64,000 nt of DNA, taken from NCBI RefSeq assembly GCF_001659605.2, contig NC_035177.2, positions 32,008,136 through 32,072,135 of the forward strand, given 5' to 3'. Of the stretch, positions 56,611 to 64,000 are shown in pieces. Source of the DNA: Manihot esculenta. Its lineage: Eukaryota; Streptophyta; Magnoliopsida; Malpighiales; Euphorbiaceae. Made by a program: the position numbers and the translations under genes. How positions within the stretch are numbered: the first letter of the stretch is position 1; every line of letters starts with the position of its first letter. The notes beneath the pieces are model-generated. The model had not been told where the DNA came from. It did not search any database and worked only from the letters and a program-made list of their open reading frames with translations.

Positions 56611-59600
56611 ATGGTACTTTTTCCTGTTATCCTCTTTTTATTTTTTATTTAATTCTATTTTTTTCCACCATTGTAAATTTTAATCATCCTATTCTTCTTC
56701 TCTTTTCTTTTTTTAATTTTCACACTCCTGAATAATTTTATCTGTTTGCACACTAATTTATTTTGGATGTAACTGAACCTATTTTGATATTGCATTTTTG
56801 TTTGTCTGTTTATGTAAAAATTGTGCAGGGTGGAGATTCTGTTTGTGCGGATGATGACAATTTTGACTGGGACAGTGAAGATGAGCGAGAAATTGACAAT
56901 CATGGACTGTCTTCTTCGTCGACTCTCACACTTCCTGCAGAAGCGACAGCAAGCTCAGCAGAGGTAATGATTATTTAATTTCCCATTTGGGAACACCGTT
57001 CCTACTTTTTAGGTGAAGGTCTAAAAGATTGTGTAGGATGAAAAATGTTACATTTTGTTATTAAGGCGGTTTTTCGTTGTTGTCGTTATTGCATTAATGA
57101 GTGTCTTTAATGGATGAATTTTGCATGAATTCATCTCAATTACCTTTTAAATATATTTTGCTGTGGGTGTTTGTATTTCTTAGTTATTTATTCCCCATGT
57201 GTACACTCTATTACTTTCTTCTGATTAATGTTTTGCTCATGCAACAATATCTTATGGAATTTCTTGTACTTTGTTTCATATTCAATTTTTTCCAATATGT
57301 TATTAAAAACATAGATATTCATTATTAACTAAGGTTTGCTATCCTTTCTTTTCACTCAAGGCAAGCTCATCAGTAGGCTCTTCTGGTTCCAAGTTGATAG
57401 ATCATTTTGTAGGGATGGGGTTTCCTGAAAAAATGGTTGCTGAAGCAATTCAAGAAAATGGTAAAGATCCTTTCTTGTGCTGATTTGAATTATCTACAGT
57501 AAACACATGCATGCAAGACACATGTTGAATGCTTTATTTGTAACGCATCTGTGCTGAGTTAATTATTCAGGAGAGGACAATACCGATTTGATACTTGAAA
57601 CTCTTCTTAAATGCTCGGTGAGTTTGATTCTTGGATTCTCAAAATATGCTTATAGTTGAGTTATTATTTATGAGATCAAAAGATGAAATTTGTCGCTTAC
57701 TGACACTTGATTCTATTTTCTGTCTCAAGGCAAGATCATCTGCAAGCTCTTCTGGCTCCAAGGTGATTGATCATTTTATTGCGATGGGATTTGATGCAGA
57801 ATTGGTTTCCAAAGCAATTCAGGAAAACGGTAAAGATTCTTACGTCATGTTTGGACAGTGAGAAGGAAAATAATGAGAGGAAAATAAAAGAAGATAATGA
57901 TTAGGAGGGAAATACATTTTTATTATTGTGTTCGGATAAAAGGGAGGAAAATATTGGAAGTTGTTTATAAACGATAAAATTATAAATTTTTTTATGGCTA
58001 AATTTTCAAAAACACCTAAAAAGTATAGGGGTATATTTGTAACTTAAAATTTTTTCCTCCTATTTTCACCCAATTTGGAGTGGAATAAAAAGTTAATTTC
58101 CTCCCAGTTCTTTTTCCAATTTTCTTTTCCTCCTAACAAAACATAAAACTGTGGAGAATAAGCTTATTTTCCTCTATATTTTCCTTCCTCATTTATGTTC
58201 TCGCAACCCAAACATTGGATTAGTTTTCTTCCAGGCATTTCTCACATAGAATGTTTAATACGTAACTATCTCCTTTGGAATGTTTAGGAGAGGGAAATAC
58301 AGATAGAATTTTGGAAACTCTCCTCACATACTCGGTGAGATGGTCTACCTTTATACTTTGCTTTATCTTTGTTAGTTACTTTATGCACTCCACTGCCATC
58401 TTGATATGTAGGTTTCTCTTGATATGTTAAGCAAAAGGAAAATGATGGCTTCGGTAGTTCATTCCTAACTTTGATATGACTATATTTTGGAAAAAGACAT
58501 TTTATTAACTATGTTGATGTCAAACGTAAATATTGGAGAAGTGATGTCAACATTCGATTAGCTACTTCTTAAATGTAATCAAGCAGGATTCATAAGAATT
58601 AAGGTAGATGCAGGATTTCTTTTACCAAATACTTGGGTTCCTTCAGAATATTTTAAAAATTGCATTTTTGATCTCCTCAAACCTGCATTTATCTCCGACA
58701 AAAAAAAGACCTGCATTTACAACTGCTTATAAGGTTGTTTTTGTGAAGCTTTGTCACTAACTTTGAATTCTTGGTCAAATGATAAAACTAGCACTCTTGT
58801 GATTTTTTTTAATGTCAAACATCAGTCAATACATTTCTACTGCAATGCTTATGGTGTTGAAAAACAATGGAGGCACTTGGATGGGTTAGACAGTCACATG
58901 GTGTTGTCTGAAGAAATCTGGCTGATATGGTGCTTACACTATTAGGATCGAGTGAACATTTTTTTCTCTCCGTTGTATAGTTCAGACATTGACCAAAATG
59001 GAAAAATAAAAAGACCTGATTTTACTTGTTTATTCTTTTTTTCAGCTTATCTCCTGTTTGTATATATTTTTTCTCCCTCTAATAGGAAAGATTGTTGGAG
59101 AAGAATTTTTTTTTCAAAGAAAAAAAAGGAATCTAATAGACATTTGGTGCTGTCATCGTTGAATATAATGGATGTATCAACAATGCCATTTAATATAATT
59201 ACCTTATGAAATTGGGCCATTTCTCATTTCACCATTGCCTTATTGTTGGGTGCTAATCAATGAGCTCTGTGGTCAAGACCAATTGCATGATGTTTACAAT
59301 TCCAAATGGTCTTTGACTTTAGAGACACCATTGTTCTTGTTCAGCAACTAATCCATTTATGCATTTGTAAGTCGTGCTTTGAGTCATTTGCTGCCTCTCT
59401 CCTACCTTATATCCTTGGCAATATCAGTCTTAGCCTTGCTGTTTATCCTCTTCTCTCTCTTTGTGCGTCTCTTTTCAGGCAATTGAAAAATCTCCTGAAG
59501 AACAGCAGCCTGTTGACTCTGATCACTGGTCTTCAGATTATGATGGGAGCTTTCTGGATGATTTTTCAGACATAGATAGCTCTGGAAGTGAGGTAGCAAA

Positions 59601-62600
59601 TCTTTTTGGTTATAGTAGTTAGATGGTTGCCATATGGACATGCAGACATAATCACTAGACTAAACTTGATATCATGGATTTAAATTGTAGTTGCGGTCAC
59701 GGTCACAGGTAGTGGAAGTAGGCCCGTAACGGCTGTAATGTAATGGTAAAGGTTACGGCCTATCACTATGCAAATTTTTTACTCATGAAATTAAAAGATA
59801 TTTCAAGTTATAACTATAACTAAGATGCCCAATCAAATAATAAGCATTAATACATAAAATAAAGACATTCAATCCATCATTATTAGAAATCTTTAACAAT
59901 AATTAATTTATAGCTAAAATAACAATATAGATAACATGGATAATAAAAAATAATTCTTCATACTACAAATTTGACAAAAAGGACTTGACATGCAACATTA
60001 TTTTTAACAAATAAATAAAACAAAGGCAAATAACTTAATTTTATAATGTATAAATGTATAGAATTAGAAAGATGATGGATGATCAAGTTTAAAAGAAAAG
60101 ACGGGAGACATTTGCAGAAAATAGTTAACTTTTGATAGAAATTTGAGAAAAGTGAGATACAACAGTATAAAACTTCCCAATCTAAGAAAAAAAATTTGAG
60201 TTGTTGCCCCATATGACTTTTAAAAATAATAGGTAATGGACTGTTACCATTACTTATTGGTAAATAATGTACCGTTATATAATAGCCGTAATGGCAGTTA
60301 TAGGAATAAATTTTTCTTGCCCTTTAAATAACGGATGCAATGGTAACGGGAGGATAAAAAAAACCTATAAATAACTATCTTTATTTAAAACTATGCTCAA
60401 TATATCCTTGTCTAGCTTGGTTGAAGTTAGAACTCCTGAATATTGTAATCACGTTTGTTCCTACTTGCTTAGATGACTAAAAGCTTCAAATTTTCTGCAA
60501 TAGATGTTCTTGCGCATAAAGGATAGCTGATATTATACTTGCAAATTTCTTTGGAGGTCTATAAAGAAATGCACTTTATTCTAGGAAGTGCATCCAAATT
60601 TTAGTGTTATAATTGATCTGTTTGCCAGGAAATTGCAAAATCTGAGCCTGATGAAGGGAATACTTTGCTGTTCTTAGCAAGGATGGGTTACACAGTAGAT
60701 GAGGCATCAATAGCAATGGAGAGATGTGGTATGTACTATATTTAGTGGTAGATTTGCAATAGTTTCTGTATGTAACATGTTATAAGTAATTTCTTAGCTT
60801 GTAAACTCCTTTGTTTATTAGATTCTTATGATGGAGTGGGGTCTCATGGAAGGGGGTAAAGGGTTTCAGCATGGAGAGGGGGAGTGATGAGATGTCAATG
60901 AATTAATATAGGTTGATTCAATTTTTCTTTTTTAAAAAATTTGTTTGGCTTAAAGCCTTAAAATAACAAATTTATGATTATATCATCTCCTAGTAGACTT
61001 ATCTCCTCAATGTGGTTGATGTTGTTGGTGGATGTACGTGTACCTTCAAAAATGAGTAGTCAAATGACTACTACTTCTGTTAAGAAGTTTTATATGTATG
61101 TATATTGATGCTTCATAAATTTAATTATTGAGTCTTCTTTTTGATAGAAGTTAAAACTGAGTTGCTTATTCATGTCACTTGTTTGAATCTGGCTACTTCA
61201 TCCTCTTCTTTTCACATCAAAGGGTTGGTTAAATTGTCTCAATTGTATCCTACTAATCTTTTAGGTATTGAGCTCCTGATACTTGAAAATCAAGTTGGAA
61301 ACTTTATTTTTGATATCTGTATTTTTTTTATATGTTTCCCCAGAAAAAAGTTTTCTGTATCCACCTGTGGTTGATGTATGGTTTGATTGTGCATGATACT
61401 ATAGTAGTTACCATAAAGTAGCGGAGTTGTATAACTACTTAGTGGCTGCCGAATATTGGGCTTTGACATATGTTTACTCGGATGGCTTAACGTGTTTCAG
61501 ATGGTATTTTTTTTATATAAAATATGATGTAAACATTTGATCTATAATAGGTTCTGGGTCTATTAATGTTTTTCATTTCTGCCATTTGTAGAGATCTTCT
61601 TATGCAACAATACATAATTTTGGTTGAGTTTCTGAATCTTTCAATTAAGCTATTATGTCCTGTTAAGAAGTTTACTACTTGGAATTCAGAATTTCAGATA
61701 CTTCTCAATTTCTGGGATTATATGTGTAATCTGATTGTGTGTTTTTCTTTTTTTGAGTGCTACATCATTATGCTTAATGTTCCTTTGGTTAATACCTTTT
61801 ACCCAATTCAAACTAAAGTTGCTTGGAGCTGAGCTAGCGCGTTTGCAGGTTAAAGTTAAGGAACAGATGTTCAAGTGCTTGCTGTTTTAATTACTGCACT
61901 AATGAACCAAATATCCATATTTAACTTTTTCCCCTTTGATAGAAAGGAAAGGATTGGAGTGCTCGTGCTGTATTTTGCGATGAACTGTTTTCGTTTTGTC
62001 CTAAACATCAATCTCCAAGGATGGTTGTTAAGATCTTTGCTTGAAAACAGACTGATATTTGATTCTGACTATTTTGGTATCTGCTGTCGTGTTGTGCAAA
62101 CTCTTCTGTCTCTTCATATTACCAAGTGATCAAATGAATTGCAGACTTCATGAGATATGAGTTTCATGTTTGTTGCGGTAGATAGAGTTGTTTCTTTTTT
62201 ATTTTTTATTTTCCTGGCTCCTCCCCCTCTAAACATATACAGTTCAAATGTTGCAGGACCAGATGCCACAATAGCAGAGCTAACAGATTTCATCTGTGCT
62301 GCTCAAATGGCAAAGGCAGCTGATGCGTCCTTGCCAGAAGAGAAGGTAATTCCTTCCTCTTACTGGAAATGTGAAATTGTGAATATTTGATGCAACACTT
62401 GAGTGCTTCTTACAAGTCACAATTGTATTCGATTGATTCTGTTTGTTGTCTGCACCAAATTAACAGCCAAAGCTCAAGCATTTTGATGAAGATTATCCTA
62501 AACATAAGAAGAGGAGTTATTATGAATATGATATATGGAAGAAGAAACAGCGCATGAGATTGGAGAAGAAGATGCTTCCAGGAGATGATGAGATGATTCG

Positions 62601-63853
62601 TCTCCCAAATCCAATGATTGGGTTTGGGGTCCCTACTGATCCTGCTATTGTAACTCATAGAACACTGCCAGAAGCTGCTATTGGACCTCCCTATTTTTAC
62701 TATGAAAATGTAGCACTTGCTCCGAAAGGGGTTTGGACCACTATTTCACGGTTCTTATATGATGTGGAACCGGAATTTGTTGATTCAAAATATTTCTGTG
62801 CTTCTGCAAGAAAAAGGGGCTATGTTCACAATCTTCCTATCCAAAACAGATTTCCCCTCGTTCCTCTTCCTCCACACAGCATACATGAAGCACTGCCTTT
62901 GACAAAGAAATGGTGGCCTTCATGGGACACGAGGACAAAACTAAATTGCTTGCAGACTTGCATTGGGAGTGCAAAATTGACAGATAGGATCCGCAAAGCT
63001 GTGGAGGACTATGATGGAGAGCCGCCTTTATCAGTACAGAAGTTTGTTCTTGATCAATGTCGTAAATGGAATTTGGTATGGGTTGGCCGGAATAAAGTTG
63101 CTCCGCTCGAACCAGATGAAGTAGAAATGCTTTTGGGTTTCCCGAGAAACCATACGAGGGGAGGTGGAATAAGTAGGACTGATAGATATAAATCACTTGG
63201 TAACTCATTCCAGGTGGGATTATTGTGTATTTTAAAAATCTCTGTCAAATCTTGTCTGCATATTGCTCAATTTTGCATGAGTTGTTTCTTTCTTACTAAT
63301 TTGCTTTGTAATATTTTTACGCCATATTTTGCTGATGCCCCCCGACCCCCATAGCATATCTCACAAAATTATATCATGTTTGTTTCTGAATTATTCTGAA
63401 TTCTTTGCTGCATATGCATAGGTTGATACTGTTGCATACCATCTGTCAGTTTTGAAAGAGTTGTTCCCTGGAGGTATCAATCTCCTCTCTCTTTTTTCTG
63501 GGATTGGTGGTGCCGAAGTTGGTCTTCATCGGCTTGGCATTCGATTGAAGAACGTTGTTTCTGTTGAGATTTCAGAAGTAAACAGAAATATTGTGAGGTG
63601 CTGGTGGGAGCAAACCAATCAGACAGGGAACTTGATTGACATCGAGGATGTGCAACAACTGAATGCTGATCGATTAGAGCAATTGATGAGCTCGTTTGGC
63701 GGATTTGATCTTGTTGTTGGTGGGAGTCCTTGCAATAATCTTGCGGGTAGCAACAGACACCACCGTGATGGGCTGGAGGGTAAAGAATCCTCTCTTTTCT
63801 TTGATTACTGTCGCATTCTGGACTTGGTCAAGTGTATAATGACTAGAAATTGA
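56611..63853 (+). CDS. DRM2: DRM2-type de novo cytosine DNA methyltransferase
   Basis: Eleven coding exons join in frame to 637 residues: 56611-56613, 56829-56963, 57361-57460, 57571-57617, 57730-57829, 58288-58334, 59479-59592, 60629-60728, 62257-62345, 62467-63213, 63422-63853. The N-terminus is acidic (DDDNFDWDSEDE). Three UBA-type modules follow (IDHFVGMGF, IDHFIAMGF, FLARMGY). The catalytic domain has the rearranged motif order of the DRM family: ENV (motif VI) first, then the GFP region (IX) and GNSFQVDTVAYHLS (X), then LFSGIGGAEVG (I, AdoMet binding) and GGSPCNNLAG (IV, catalytic Cys). It acts in the nucleus in RNA-directed DNA methylation, guided by 24-nt siRNAs through AGO4 (established for Arabidopsis DRM2, 626 residues). 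It ends normally (CRILDLVK...), so the gene is complete. DRM1 versus DRM2 cannot be told apart here. Confidence 0.94.
57848..58214. mobile_element. MITE-like element in DRM2 intron 5
   Basis: It is bounded by ATGTTTGG (57847-57854) and CCAAACAT (58208-58215). Subterminal GAGGAAAATA/TATTTTCCTC stretches are also inverted. 367 bases, no coding capacity, no clear target duplication. It enlarges the intron that splits the second UBA module, compared with the 110-base intron splitting the first. Confidence 0.5.
59690..60365. other. Possible non-autonomous element in DRM2 intron 7
   Basis: Both ends are rich in TAACGG, GGTAAC and AATGGTAA words (GCCCGTAACGGCTGTAATG at the left, GCAATGGTAACGGGAGG at the right), partly inverted, around an AT-rich centre. 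Ends and target duplication cannot be set. Confidence 0.3.
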
Positions 63854-64000
63854 TGAATTAATGCAACTGATTTTTCTGGTACTTGTACTGAATTGAGACT
63901 GCACATCAATTTCCAATTTTTCTGAGTTAAATTTTTGATGCAGTGATTAGCAATTAGTCTAAAGGTTAACTGTGTTGAAGAAATAAAAAACAAAGCGTGT
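63854..64000. other. 3' flank of DRM2
   Basis: AT-rich sequence after the stop codon, probably 3' untranslated region. No polyadenylation signal stands out beyond a weak AATAAA at about 63981. Confidence 0.4.

Overview
The window is nuclear DNA of a flowering plant, most likely a eudicot. The evidence is intron-rich plant gene families with GT-AG splicing, very AT-rich gene-poor spacers, and nested plant LTR retrotransposons. The style of genes and repeats would fit Euphorbiaceae, but that is only an impression. There is no bacterial-type system, CRISPR array, or recognisable tRNA or rRNA gene.

Host genes: (1) the first two exons of a subgroup-20-like R2R3-MYB gene on the minus strand (1293-1673), whose third exon is not in the window; (2) a complete six-exon organellar peptide deformylase, PDF1B type (22609-25634, plus); (3) a complete six-exon GH28 polygalacturonase (26514-29530, minus), tail-to-tail with PDF1B; (4) a complete eleven-exon DRM2-type de novo DNA methyltransferase (56611-63853, plus), the enzyme class that silences the kind of retrotransposons that fill the rest of the window.

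Mobile DNA: 4.1-4.9 kb holds a long inverted-repeat element; 5098-5586 is a minus-strand solo LTR with a 5-bp target duplication; 6375-7693 is a Mutator-like MITE with a 9-bp target duplication, carrying a roughly 560-bp CTT/GAA tract. 10336-20039 is an old Tat-like Ty3/gypsy element (target duplication GAAAT). It sits inside a decayed RNase H-domain relic and is itself interrupted by a Ty1/copia element (15091-19296, target duplication GATAT). 33.7-38.7 kb is a decayed Tekay/Del-like chromovirus.

The centrepiece is 38914-50660, an 11.7-kb younger Tat-like element (target duplication AAAAT; LTRs about 2% different by eye). It has lost the reverse transcriptase in frame, so gag, protease and the archaeal-type RNase H are fused in one 1001-codon ORF. 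A TAG codon cuts the integrase core from that ORF. It also carries a 72/75-bp tandem array and, on the opposite strand, a spliced gene (module A) plus a second diverged and shortened copy of it (module B). Each module ends at a polypurine tract followed by an LTR head. This duplicated antisense cassette with an internal polypurine tract/LTR-head copy is the most unusual structure seen here.

The remaining spacers (1.8-4.1, 7.7-10.1, 20.2-22.5, 29.5-33.7 and 50.7-55.2 kb) are AT-rich and hold only relics or nothing recognisable.
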